From assembly GCA_900618065.1 (NCBI GenBank), contig UYIL01000003.1:62001-126000 (forward strand): a DNA stretch of 64,000 bases. Reading direction: 5' to 3'. This DNA comes from Streptococcus thermophilus. Its GTDB lineage: Bacteria > Actinomycetota > Actinomycetes > Mycobacteriales > Mycobacteriaceae. The notes under the pieces were generated by a model. The model was not told the DNA's origin and did not search any database. It saw only the letters and a list, made by a program, of their open reading frames with translations. A program made the translations under genes and the position numbers. Positions 56,328 through 64,000 of this stretch are shown here, piece by piece. Numbering within the stretch: position 1 is the stretch's first letter; each line of letters starts with the position of its first letter.

Positions 56328-56825
56328 ATGACCGACGTTCAGTTCATCGCCACCGCCGACATCGCCGACATCCACGACAAGGACGTGCAAAGCTGCGACA
56401 TCCAGTTCCGTAACTTCGGCGGCAAGATCGAGTTCTGTGGCGAGATCCACACAATTTCGTGCTTCCAGGACAACGGCTTGGTGAAGAAGACGCTGAACTC
56501 TCCCGGCGAGGGCAAGGTTCTCGTAGTGGACGGCCACGCCTCCATGCACACGGCTCTCATGGGCGACATGATCGCGGAGGCCGGCGTGAACAACGGTTGG
56601 GCCGGCGTGATCATCAACGGCCCGATCCGGGATTCCGCTGAGGTGGCCAAGATGGACTTCGGCTGCAAGGCGCTGGGCACGAACCCGCGCAAGTCGAACA
56701 AGGACGGCGTCGGCGAGGAGAACATTGTGCTCCGCCTGGGCGGCATCGATTTCATCCCTGGCCAGTACGTTTATGCTGACTCGGACGGTGTCGTCGTGTC
56801 CGAGAACCCGGTCGAGCCCAAGTAG
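56328..56825 (+). CDS. rraA: RraA-family protein
   Basis: 165 residues with AGAAGGAG before the ATG. RraA fold with VVDGHASMHTALMGDMIAEAG and GWAGVIINGPIRDSAEV. Family members either inhibit RNase E or act as 4-hydroxy-4-methyl-2-oxoglutarate aldolases; the GxxxRD residues of the aldolase active site are present. No other ring-cleavage genes are near, so the biological role is open. Shares its last base with the next start. Confidence 0.85.
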   Translation: MTDVQFIATADIADIHDKDVQSCDIQFRNFGGKIEFCGEIHTISCFQDNGLVKKTLNSPGEGKVLVVDGHASMHTALMGDMIAEAGVNNGWAGVIINGPIRDSAEVAKMDFGCKALGTNPRKSNKDGVGEENIVLRLGGIDFIPGQYVYADSDGVVVSENPVEPK

Positions 56826-57628
56826 TGCCGGAAGGTCACGTCCTCCACCGTCTCGCGCGCGACCTCAACGCGGACTTCCGCGCGACGCCGGTGGAGGTCA
56901 CCAGCCCGCAAGGCAGGTTCACGCAGGCATCGCTTATCGACGGCACCCGCCTCACCGCCGCCACCGCCCACGGCAAGCACCTGTTCTTAGACTTCGACGC
57001 CCCTCACCCGGAGCACGTGGTCTACATTCACCTGGGCCTGATCGGCTCGCTGCGTTTCGAGCCGGCCGGGGACGACTGGGGCCAGATCCGCCTCCACATC
57101 TCCAACGGCGAAACGGCCGCTAACCTGCGCGGACCGCAGTTTTGCACGCTTTTAACCGACGAGGAGGTTGACGCGATCATCGGCCGCTCCGGATTCGACC
57201 CGATCGCCGAACGCACCCCGCCGGAGGAGCTGTACGAGAAAATTCACCGGTCCAAGCGCTCCATCGGCTCGCTGCTCATGGACCAGAAGCTCTTCGCCGG
57301 GGTGGGCAATATCTACCGCGCAGAGGTTCTTTTCCGTCAAAAAATCCATCCTGCGCTGCCGGGCAACCAATTGAGCAGGACTCAATTCGACGACATGTGG
57401 ACCGACCTCGTCGATCTCATGACCTACGGCGTGGACCACGGGCGCATTGACACCGTCCGCCCCGACCACACCCCGGAGGCCATGGGGCGCGACCCGCGCA
57501 AGGACGACCATGGCGGAGAGGTCTACGTCTACCGCCGGGCGGGCGACCCGTGCTACATCTGCGGCACACCCATCGAAATGAAGGTGAGCGAGGGCCGAAA
57601 ACTCTACTGGTGCCCGGGCTGCCAGTAA
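56825..57628 (+). CDS. Nei/Fpg-type DNA glycosylase (Nei2-like)
   Basis: 267 residues, GTG start overlapping the rraA stop. After Met come P and E (MPEGHVLHRLARD), the catalytic N-terminal Pro and Glu of the Fpg/Nei family. The helix-two-turn-helix has LLMDQKLFAGVGNIYRAEVLF. The C-terminal zinc finger has CYICGTPIEMKVSEGRKLYWCPGC. It excises oxidised bases and nicks the strand. Coupled to rraA. Confidence 0.9.
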   Translation: MPEGHVLHRLARDLNADFRATPVEVTSPQGRFTQASLIDGTRLTAATAHGKHLFLDFDAPHPEHVVYIHLGLIGSLRFEPAGDDWGQIRLHISNGETAANLRGPQFCTLLTDEEVDAIIGRSGFDPIAERTPPEELYEKIHRSKRSIGSLLMDQKLFAGVGNIYRAEVLFRQKIHPALPGNQLSRTQFDDMWTDLVDLMTYGVDHGRIDTVRPDHTPEAMGRDPRKDDHGGEVYVYRRAGDPCYICGTPIEMKVSEGRKLYWCPGCQ

Positions 57629-57642
57629 CTTAGAAACCGGTC

Positions 57643-57671
57643 TTGAACTGCGTCACCACTGGTGCTAGCGT
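57643..57671 (+). promoter_or_regulatory. Promoter with dyad for the second vapBC-like pair
   Basis: TTGAAC (57643-57648), 17-bp spacer, TAGCGT (57666-57671), then ATG at 57679, leaderless. The spacer holds CACCA-C-TGGTG (57654-57664), a perfect palindrome and likely operator. Confidence 0.5.
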
Positions 57672-57678
57672 CGGTTTC

Positions 57679-57921
57679 ATGAGGCTCACGATCCGGCTCG
57701 ATGAAGAGGTGTACACCGCCGCCCGCGCTATTGCAGCTGAGAAAGGCACCAGCGTGGGTGAAGCGGTCAATGATCTTGCACGCGCCGGATTGCCCCGAAA
57801 AGATAGTGCAGTGGACTATATCCCCATGTCGCAGCCGATGGGAATGAAGGTCGAGTGCATCAAAGTTAGTGAGATCTTGGATCTGGAAGATCGCGAAAGA
57901 CTCGGCCGGCGCGTGCAATGA
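57679..57921 (+). CDS. VapB-like antitoxin, second
   Basis: 80 residues from ATG 57679; the longer frame upstream covers the promoter. Ribbon-helix-helix (RLTIRLDEEVYTAARAIAAEKGTSVG) and a C-terminal toxin-binding tail. Overlaps the toxin by 4 bp. Confidence 0.8.
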   Translation: MRLTIRLDEEVYTAARAIAAEKGTSVGEAVNDLARAGLPRKDSAVDYIPMSQPMGMKVECIKVSEILDLEDRERLGRRVQ

Positions 57922-58355
57922 TCATCGACGCAAACGTGCTTATCTACGCGTCTGATGAGAACGCGACGCATTACGCTGAAGCCTCGTCATGGCTTGATCG
58001 TGCTCTGCGCGGCACTGAACGGGTCGGCTTCCCATGGATTTGCTTGCTGGCGTTTCAAAGGATCACCACGAACCCTGCACTGTTCGCTATGCCGCTCACA
58101 CCTTCTCGCGCGAGTGACTACATCGAAAACTGGTTGAGACACCCGAACTCCTGGGTGCCCCAACCTGGTCCGCAGCACGCGAGTATCCTGCGCACCCTCA
58201 CCGTCGACAGTGACGCCCGTGGGGCCCTTGTCACCGATGCTCATCTTGCCGCTCTCGCTATCGAGCACGGCACCTCCATCTGCTCTTTCGATAGCGACTT
58301 TGCTCGCTTTCAGGGCCTGCGTTGGTTTTCTCCACTCGACGCGCAAGTCACGTAA
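57918..58355 (+). CDS. VapC-like PIN-domain toxin, second
   Basis: 145 residues. PIN-domain acidic residues: D4 in MIIDANVLIYASD, D in LVTDAHLAALAIEHG and D in ICSFDSDFARF. Closest to the PIN proteins of mycobacteria and corynebacteria with the TxxNPALF stretch (ITTNPALFAMPL). Likely tRNA-cleaving. Ends 19 bp before the NnrD-type gene. Confidence 0.85.
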   Translation: MIIDANVLIYASDENATHYAEASSWLDRALRGTERVGFPWICLLAFQRITTNPALFAMPLTPSRASDYIENWLRHPNSWVPQPGPQHASILRTLTVDSDARGALVTDAHLAALAIEHGTSICSFDSDFARFQGLRWFSPLDAQVT

Positions 58356-58374
58356 CGCACCTACGCTGGGGTGC

Positions 58375-59946
58375 ATGCTGCACGCTTACACAGCCGAACA
58401 GATCCGCGCGGCAGAGCGCCCGCTTCTCGACGCGCAACGCGAACCCGACGAACTCATGAAGTCGGCGGCCCACGCCGTTTTCCAGGCGGCGGAAGCCATG
58501 CTGACCTGGCCAGACTTCTTGGAGCACTACCGCGAGAACCCACGCATTTTCCTCTTAGTGGGCAAGGGCGGCAACGGCGGCGATGCTCTCTACGCTGGCG
58601 CTGAACTGGCACTGGCCGGCCACAAAGTGGACGCCTGGCTGGCGTGGGGGAGCGCCCACCAACCTGCGTTGGAGGCCTTCCGCAACGCCGGCGGCACCGT
58701 GCTTGATGATGCGCCGATGCAGGAGCAGAACTACCGTCTCGCCATCGACGGGCTCACCGGCCTCGGCGGCGCGGGCAGCCTGGGGGAGGAGGTCAAGGCG
58801 GTCCTCGACCACCTCACGGACTGGTACGCGCACGTCTTGGCGGTCGACGTGCCCTCGGGCATTGACGCCGACACAGGAGAGAAGGGCGAGGTCCACGTCA
58901 TCGCCGACGCGACAGTCACGTTCGGCGGATGGCGCCGCGCGCACGGTCTCGCCTCGGAGTGCGGCATCCAGCTGCTCGCCCACCCGCACATTCATGACGG
59001 CCGCACGATCGCCGATGAACTTCGCGTTTGGGAGAGCGACACCCTCCTCTTCCGCGCCGTGCCGGGTGAGCTCCAGACCCCTGACGCCCTCGATCCGCTC
59101 CGCCCCGACAATGAACCGGACACGGAGCCCCGCCCGGAGGACGATAAGTACAGCGGCGGAGTCGTGGGCATCCGCGCTGGTAGCGGCACTTATCCCGGCG
59201 CGGCCATCCTCGCGACCGCGGGCGCTGTCAATGGGACTCCGGCGATGGTCCGTTACGCCGGGCCCCAGGCGTTGGAGGTGGTGCGGGCGCTGCCGGAGGT
59301 CGTCGTCACGCAGAAGCTCGAAGACGCTGGGCGCGTGCAGGCGTGGGTGTTCGGCCCGGGCATCGGCACGGATTCGGAGGCCAGCAGCGAGCTCGCACTG
59401 CTTCTCGGCCGCGAGGAACCGTTGCTTATCGACGCCGACGGCCTCACCCTCCTCACCCGCGACCCAGAACTACGCGACCTGCTGGAACAGAGAGAGGCAG
59501 AAACAGTGCTCACCCCGCACGACGGGGAGTTCGAGCGGTTGCGCGATGCGCTCGGCATTGAACCCGCCGATCGCCTCGGCGAAACTAAGGCGCTAGCAGA
59601 GGCCCTGCACTGCACCGTCGTGCGGAAGGGGAGGAGCACCATCGTCGCTAACCCGGAGCAGGACCACGCGGTCATCGTGGATTGCGGAACGTCATGGGCG
59701 GCGACACCCGGCTCAGGCGACGTGCTTGCCGGGCTCATGGGCGCGCGCATGGCCCGCGACAGCATGCTCGGCCTCTACCAATCGGTCACTGTTCACGCGG
59801 TGGCATCGTGGATCTCGGCGCAGACGGAGTACGGGGCAGGGCCGACGCACGCGTCGAAAATTGCTCAGGCAATACCCGCCGCGACGGCGAAGCTCAACCT
59901 GCTCGACGGAATGCCCGCCGGTTACCGGGCCAGGCGATGGTCATAA
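58375..59946 (+). CDS. Bifunctional NAD(P)H-hydrate epimerase/dehydratase
   Basis: 523 residues from ATG 58375 (LHAYTAEQIRAAERPLLDA); the longer frame is in the toxin gene. YjeF N-domain (epimerase) to about 215 with LVGKGGNGGDALYAG, then the C-domain (dehydratase, ribokinase fold) with AGSGTYPGAAILATAGA, DADGLTLL, VLTPHDGEFERL and the GSGDVLAGLMGA signature. It repairs hydrated NAD(P)H. Ends overlapping the opposite YwaF-like gene by 53 bp. Confidence 0.92.
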   Translation: MLHAYTAEQIRAAERPLLDAQREPDELMKSAAHAVFQAAEAMLTWPDFLEHYRENPRIFLLVGKGGNGGDALYAGAELALAGHKVDAWLAWGSAHQPALEAFRNAGGTVLDDAPMQEQNYRLAIDGLTGLGGAGSLGEEVKAVLDHLTDWYAHVLAVDVPSGIDADTGEKGEVHVIADATVTFGGWRRAHGLASECGIQLLAHPHIHDGRTIADELRVWESDTLLFRAVPGELQTPDALDPLRPDNEPDTEPRPEDDKYSGGVVGIRAGSGTYPGAAILATAGAVNGTPAMVRYAGPQALEVVRALPEVVVTQKLEDAGRVQAWVFGPGIGTDSEASSELALLLGREEPLLIDADGLTLLTRDPELRDLLEQREAETVLTPHDGEFERLRDALGIEPADRLGETKALAEALHCTVVRKGRSTIVANPEQDHAVIVDCGTSWAATPGSGDVLAGLMGARMARDSMLGLYQSVTVHAVASWISAQTEYGAGPTHASKIAQAIPAATAKLNLLDGMPAGYRARRWS

Positions 59947-60643
59947 GTGAGAAGACGACCGGCACACCGGGCACGCAAATGAGCAGGTACCAGGGCCATG
60001 GGCCGAACCAGTGCAGCGGGGACCAGCCGCGCGGGTGGCCGGCACTGAAGAAGTAATTGCCGCCGGTGAGTTTGTTCACCACGCCGGAGACACCCGCCCA
60101 CGCCATGGTGATACCGGAAACCACCCGCCAGTCCTTCCATGACGGCCGGTAACCCAGCCCGAAGGTGAGCACGACGGGCACGATCGTCGCTGCGAGGTGG
60201 AAGTACCAGTACCCGAGTTCTTGCAGGCGCCAGTTGTCCTGCACGTACGCCATATCGGGGAAGAGGATGGCCATCGGGTTGAGGAAGAAGCCCCAGTAGT
60301 AGGACAGCGCAGTCGCTGTGGGATTCTCGGTCCCCAACGCCAACGGAGTGATGTAGCGCAGCAGGTCGGTGACGTGGAACGGCGCTGTCTCGTCCCAGAC
60401 GATGCGCGAGGGGTTAAGCACCCACACGAAGTACGCCGTGGAGATCAGCAGCATGATGGCGGCAGCCACCTTGCGCGAGGCCTTCACCACAGACCCGGGA
60501 AGCTTCTTCACAGCCATGACTAGGATGCCGCAGAGGAAGATGAACAACACCAGAATGGACAGGTGCTTCCGGTCGTACTGCGTGATCGTGGGGTACGACT
60601 GGCCTGTGTGGCGCGACTCCCAATCTGGCGGCTGAATCGGCAT
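59894..60643 (-). CDS. YwaF-like (TIGR02206) integral membrane protein
   Basis: 249 residues from ATG 60643 (MPIQPPDWESRHTG). About seven membrane segments. The family signature-like stretches are FHVTDLLRYITPLAL and NPMAILFPDMAYVQDN, GHPRGWSPLHWFGPWPWYLL. Function unknown. The longer frame to 60757 overlaps the divergent MFS start. Its 3' end overlaps the NAD(P)HX gene. Confidence 0.78.
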   Translation of the reverse strand: MPIQPPDWESRHTGQSYPTITQYDRKHLSILVLFIFLCGILVMAVKKLPGSVVKASRKVAAAIMLLISTAYFVWVLNPSRIVWDETAPFHVTDLLRYITPLALGTENPTATALSYYWGFFLNPMAILFPDMAYVQDNWRLQELGYWYFHLAATIVPVVLTFGLGYRPSWKDWRVVSGITMAWAGVSGVVNKLTGGNYFFSAGHPRGWSPLHWFGPWPWYLLICVPGVPVVFSLMTIAWPGNRRAFRRAG

Positions 60644-60720
60644 GTTTAACGTTCTACCACCAAGTGTGGGGCTGAAAACATTGAACTGCGAAATTTGTGG
60701 GAGAGGTTTAGCGTGGCCCT

Positions 60721-61887
60721 GTGCAGAACCAATTCCCTTTGCTCCCGTTGTCAGCAATGGGCTTCGCGGCCTTTGTTTACGTGACCTTTGAGATGTTTGC
60801 GGTCGGTCTCATCAGCCCAATGGCAGAAGATCTCGGGGTCACCGAGGGCCAGATCGGGCTGCTCATGACTGTGTACGCCGGTCTTGTCGCCGTGGTCACC
60901 ATTCCGCTCATGGAAATCACCCGCAAACTGGACAGAAAACCAGTGTTCATGGCCACGCTGATTTTTCTGCTGGCCGGGATCGCGTTGCAGGCGAGCGCTG
61001 CGAACTACTGGGGGCTTGTCGCCGGGCGCGTGTGCGCGGCGTTCACGCACGGGTTGTTCTGGTCGTTGGTCAACCCAATGGCCGCCCGGCTCGCGCCGAA
61101 GGGGATGACCGGCCGGGCGATCGGCGTGGTCTCGCTCGGCTCGACGATGGCGCTGGTCATGGGGTCGCCGCTGACCACTCTCATCGGCGGGGCGATTAGC
61201 TGGCGCAACGCGACATGGCTGCTGGGCGCGCTCGTGGCCGGCGCGTTCATTGCGCTGCTGTTCTTCCTGCCGTCCATGCCAGCCATCCCGCCCGCAGACA
61301 AAACAGGTCAGGACGCGCAGAAATCCGCCCTTCCCGCGCTTGTGGTGTACCTCGCACTTGTTATCACCGCGCTGTTCTGCTCCTACACCTACCTGGGTCT
61401 TTTCGTCGGGCGCACGATCGGTGAGTCATTCGTGGCCGTAGGGCTGGCGGCCTACGGCTTGTTCGGCATTCTCGGCGTCGTCTCTGCGGGCCGCCGGTCG
61501 GACCGCCGCATGATTCGCATGAATTTCATTTTCGCGGGTCTCATTGTCGCCGCGGGTATTCTCGGGGCAAGCGCCCTTGCGCTTATGAGCACTTCTCCAA
61601 CCTTCGCCCTCATCCCCGCCCTCCTCGTGATCGCCTTTCTCGGTACTGCCGGCGGCGGGCTGCCCACTGCGGCCACCACGATCTTCCTCTTTGCAGGGGA
61701 GGACAACCAGAACCGCGCATCATCTATCTACGTGGTGACCTTCCAGGTGGGCATCGCCAGCGGTTCAGCCGTGGGTGCGATCCCCGTGGACGCCGGCTTC
61801 TTCCCCGGCACCTTGTTGATCACCACGGCGCTCGGTGCGCTTGCGATGGCAGAACTCAGTCTGCGAGCGCGCCCCATCCTGCGCTAA
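60721..61887 (+). CDS. MFS transporter (AraJ/SotB-like exporter)
   Basis: 388 residues, GTG start, 12 membrane segments. Motif A-like EITRKLDRKPVFM and GRVCAAFTHGLFWSLVNPMAARLAP. Members export sugars or drugs; substrate unknown. 77 bp from the opposite YwaF-like start; no clear ribosome site, so it may be leaderless. Confidence 0.85.
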   Translation: MQNQFPLLPLSAMGFAAFVYVTFEMFAVGLISPMAEDLGVTEGQIGLLMTVYAGLVAVVTIPLMEITRKLDRKPVFMATLIFLLAGIALQASAANYWGLVAGRVCAAFTHGLFWSLVNPMAARLAPKGMTGRAIGVVSLGSTMALVMGSPLTTLIGGAISWRNATWLLGALVAGAFIALLFFLPSMPAIPPADKTGQDAQKSALPALVVYLALVITALFCSYTYLGLFVGRTIGESFVAVGLAAYGLFGILGVVSAGRRSDRRMIRMNFIFAGLIVAAGILGASALALMSTSPTFALIPALLVIAFLGTAGGGLPTAATTIFLFAGEDNQNRASSIYVVTFQVGIASGSAVGAIPVDAGFFPGTLLITTALGALAMAELSLRARPILR

Positions 61888-61906
61888 CACAGGTACCCTG
61901 AACTGC

Positions 61907-62494
61907 ATGACCAGCAAGGAATACGACAACGCTGCCGAGGTTAAGGTGCGCTCGCTGCCGCTGAGCATTGGGCCTTGGCGAGTGTCCCGCCCGGGTAACG
62001 CCAACAACCAGACCTTCACCTGGCTTTTCTCCGGCGAGGGTTCCGGCGACAACGGGGCGTTGTTTTCCGGTGCCCAGGACTTCACCCGCCGCGGCATTCA
62101 ACTCGCGTTGGCGTTGCCTGAGGGTGAGTCGGCCCCACGCCGCTTCGACAGTTTCGTGCCGGAGCCGTTCACGCTGCTGAGCTTTTCGGGTACGTCCGCG
62201 GGAGAGGCTCGCGTCTTCGTCGGCTCCCTGTTCGGCCAAACCAGCCCGGTGGAGACGGCCTACCCGGCAATCGGCGCGGAGTTGCGCATCTACCCCGGTG
62301 CGGAGTTCGTTTTCATGGTCACCCCAGAGTTCGAGCATGCTCTGTTGGCGCTGTCCGACGGTCTGGTGTTAGAGAACGTCCCTTTGGAAACATCCACCAT
62401 TGGGTGCACCCAGCAAGGCGTGAAAACACTCCATATTGTCAATGACTCCGAGGAGTCTGCGCTGGCTATCCTGCTTGGTGGGGAACGCCTATGA
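61907..62494 (+). CDS. Cupin/pirin-C-like protein, unknown
   Basis: 195 residues from ATG 61907. Beta-rich sequence with a pattern SLPLSIGPWRVSRPGNANN, GSLFGQTSPVE and ESALAILLGGERL resembling the pirin C-terminal half, where a ring of small hydrophobic residues precedes a GGE. Only a partial cupin; metal ligands are not obvious. Overlaps the next gene by 4 bp, so the two are one operon. Confidence 0.6.
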   Translation: MTSKEYDNAAEVKVRSLPLSIGPWRVSRPGNANNQTFTWLFSGEGSGDNGALFSGAQDFTRRGIQLALALPEGESAPRRFDSFVPEPFTLLSFSGTSAGEARVFVGSLFGQTSPVETAYPAIGAELRIYPGAEFVFMVTPEFEHALLALSDGLVLENVPLETSTIGCTQQGVKTLHIVNDSEESALAILLGGERL

Positions 62495-63294
62495 TCATCA
62501 CGTTGTCCATGACCGTGTTGGGCTCGCGACCGGAAATCACGCGTGTCCTCAACGTCGAGGACACCATCGACCTGTCCGGCATGGCCGCGCTTATTGACGC
62601 TGCATTCGGTTTCAGCGGCACCTCTGACCACTTCTTCGCCAGTGAGGACGGTGGCACCCGCACCCTTTACACCGACGAGCCGACCGACGGGGAGCTCAGC
62701 GAGCACACTCTCACCGTCGCCGACATCGGTGGAATGACCTATTTTTATGACCCTGCAGCGACGTGGGCAGTGGACATCGATGTGCTGGGCACAAGCGAGA
62801 TCGACATGCCGTCGCCCATGCTTGTCGACGCATTGGGCCCTGATGTCCTCGAAGCCTGCGGGAGCCCCGACATGATGTCGGCCTTCCACGCCGAGGCCCT
62901 CCGTCTTGCCGCCGGTCTTGAACCCGACCTGAAGGTCTCGCCTCTGCTCCTGAGCTTCATGCCGGTGATGAGCCCGGAGCGCTTGGTCGAGCGCCTGTCG
63001 CACGCCCACCACCCCTCCGTAGCTGAGCGCATTGCCTACACGGCGGAGAACCTCTTTCTCACCAACGACGATGAGCTCACCGACGACCCCCGTGCGCCCG
63101 AGATCATCGAAGAATTCGATTCCTTCGTGCAATCGCGGCCCGACCTGCAGCAGATCCTCGACCTGGACCCTAATCCGGAGCGCAACCCGACCCTCATCGC
63201 CGCGATGTCGGAATTCTTTGCAGACCAGGCGAGCGAGTTGACGGAAGAGCCAGAAGATGAGACCGACAACGACGAGAAGGACGAGAAAGACTAA
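62491..63294 (+). CDS. PRiA4b ORF-3-like protein
   Basis: 267 residues. N-terminal half resembles the plasmid pRiA4b ORF-3-like family (ITLSMTVLGSRPEITRVLNVED, DLSGMAALIDAAFGF, LTVADIGGMTYFYDPAATWAVDI). A linker is followed by a C-terminal region ending in a strongly acidic tail (ELTEEPEDETDNDEKDEKD). Family function unknown. Coupled to the cupin-like gene. Ends overlapping the DUF202 gene on the other strand by 4 bp. Confidence 0.65.
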   Translation: MIITLSMTVLGSRPEITRVLNVEDTIDLSGMAALIDAAFGFSGTSDHFFASEDGGTRTLYTDEPTDGELSEHTLTVADIGGMTYFYDPAATWAVDIDVLGTSEIDMPSPMLVDALGPDVLEACGSPDMMSAFHAEALRLAAGLEPDLKVSPLLLSFMPVMSPERLVERLSHAHHPSVAERIAYTAENLFLTNDDELTDDPRAPEIIEEFDSFVQSRPDLQQILDLDPNPERNPTLIAAMSEFFADQASELTEEPEDETDNDEKDEKD

Positions 63295-63620
63295 GCCTGC
63301 ACCACTAAGTACAGGCCCAGCCCGCCCAGCACAGTCATCCCTAGGGTGATGGTGAAGACGCCGAAGACATTCGCGTCGACACGCTCCTGGCTTAAGCCCT
63401 CGGCCTCCGCGCGGTATTCGGCGCGGTTGCGCACAATGATGAGCATCGCCAGGAGGGCGAGCAGACCCATCGCCCCGAACACAAGCGCTGAATAGGGCCG
63501 TGACCAGCGCAGAAGGGTGAGCGAACAGACCGCCATCGCCAATGCTGTGCGGGTCCACGACATCGCAGTGCGCTCCGGTTGGAGCCCTTCGTCGGCGACG
63601 GGAATGGGGGAGCGGGCCAT
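63291..63620 (-). CDS. DUF202 membrane protein (short)
   Basis: 109 residues from ATG 63620; the longer frame upstream is the shadow of its neighbour. Family hallmark QPERTAMSWTRTALAM at the N-terminus, then three hydrophobic segments. Function unknown. Its start overlaps the stop of the upstream DUF202 gene by 1 bp (TGATG). Confidence 0.85.
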   Translation of the reverse strand: MARSPIPVADEGLQPERTAMSWTRTALAMAVCSLTLLRWSRPYSALVFGAMGLLALLAMLIIVRNRAEYRAEAEGLSQERVDANVFGVFTITLGMTVLGGLGLYLVVQA

Positions 63621-63997
63621 CAAAACAGCCCGATCAGCACAACCAGGCTGGCCAGCGCGATGCCGAGCCCGAGCAGCGGAACCACCGCGGGCGCTGGCAG
63701 CGGTTTGTTGTGGCGCAGCGCCCGTTCGAGGTGGATCCAGCGCACTGCGGACCCGACCGCGATGAGCATGCCCACGAGGATGAGCACGATTGCAGCTATC
63801 TGGCGCCACTGCTCATCAATTCCGGGCAGGGCGAACGCTTCCAATGCGATGCCGCCCGCGAGAAATGCCAGCGAGCTGCGGGTCCATGCTAAGAACGTGC
63901 GTTCGTTGGCCAGGGTGAAACGCGGATCAGGTTCGTCCCCGTCCGGAAACACGGTGCGCGTGAACCATCCGCGCTGGTCCGGGTTCTTCTCGCTCAT
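63620..63997 (-). CDS. DUF202/YidH-like membrane protein
   Basis: 125 residues. LANERTFLAWTRSSLAFLAGGIALEAFAL is the family signature region, followed by two more hydrophobic segments. N-terminal polar part has GWFTRTVFPDGDEPDPRF. The start lies 3 bp from the window edge and reads complete. Paired with the shorter DUF202 gene; such tandem pairs are common in actinobacteria. Confidence 0.85.
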   Translation of the reverse strand: MSEKNPDQRGWFTRTVFPDGDEPDPRFTLANERTFLAWTRSSLAFLAGGIALEAFALPGIDEQWRQIAAIVLILVGMLIAVGSAVRWIHLERALRHNKPLPAPAVVPLLGLGIALASLVVLIGLF

Positions 63998-64000
63998 GGC

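Noticed and set aside
62290..63558. 422-residue open frame opposite the cupin-like/PRiA4b genes.
   Set aside because: Antisense shadow; the plus-strand genes have better starts, coupling and family features.
63893..63904. GAACGTGCGTTC, a LexA-box-like sequence.
   Set aside because: Lies inside the coding region of the DUF202 gene in the conserved NERTF segment; not at a promoter.

Overview
The window is GC-rich actinobacterial chromosome, most likely Corynebacterium. The evidence is an IS1249-like transposase of the C. xerosis type, a DUF6474 protein, a DUF5318 gene beside a class A penicillin-binding protein and a MalR-like MarR regulator, divergent aceB/aceA with a GlxR-type site between them, a 16S-23S spacer without tRNA genes, and many leaderless starts. 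No plasmid or phage backbone genes are seen, so this reads as ordinary chromosome with one insertion-sequence-rich patch.

Layout. 0-1.1 kb: right part of an IS1249-like element. 1.2-12.7 kb: a DtxR-box-preceded MFS exporter, a RecB-like nuclease, a NarL-type two-component system, an SGNH lipoprotein, a second YidC-like insertase, a TetR regulator, a stress membrane protein, a universal stress protein, a 48-residue peptide gene and an RluA-type pseudouridine synthase. 12.8-16.4 kb: an IS3-family (IS150-type) element whose orfA is split by an IS21-family element; both sets of ends and target duplications are readable. 16.5-22.5 kb: a complete rRNA operon on the minus strand. 22.5-24.9 kb: a YtrA-like GntR/ABC operon with a long palindromic operator. 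25-32 kb: NYN-domain protein, PspA, thioredoxin, copper chaperones and copper ATPase, and a NiaP-like transporter.

32-38.6 kb holds dnaB, a secreted protease, rplI-ssb-rpsF, small envelope proteins and a GT-C glycosyltransferase. 38.6-43.5 kb is an envelope and stress block (class A PBP, DUF5318, MalR-like regulator, universal stress protein, membrane protein). 43.5-50.4 kb has trhO, a five-gene ABC transporter/two-component operon and a DUF1846 protein. 50.5-58.4 kb contains the glyoxylate shunt genes (malate synthase, isocitrate lyase) interleaved with three toxin-antitoxin modules, rraA and a Nei-type glycosylase. 58.4-64 kb has NAD(P)HX repair, a YwaF-like membrane protein, an MFS transporter, an operon of two uncharacterised proteins and a DUF202 pair.

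The points I find most worth following are: an 11-mer, GCTTATCGACG, that recurs 12 times (13 for its 10-mer core) in coding and non-coding DNA on both strands; an inverted-repeat, branched element between copZ and the copper ATPase; a metal-chaperone-like protein without its CxxC; paired DnaA boxes upstream of dnaB; and two divergent, apparently leaderless genes whose start codons are 19 bp apart.
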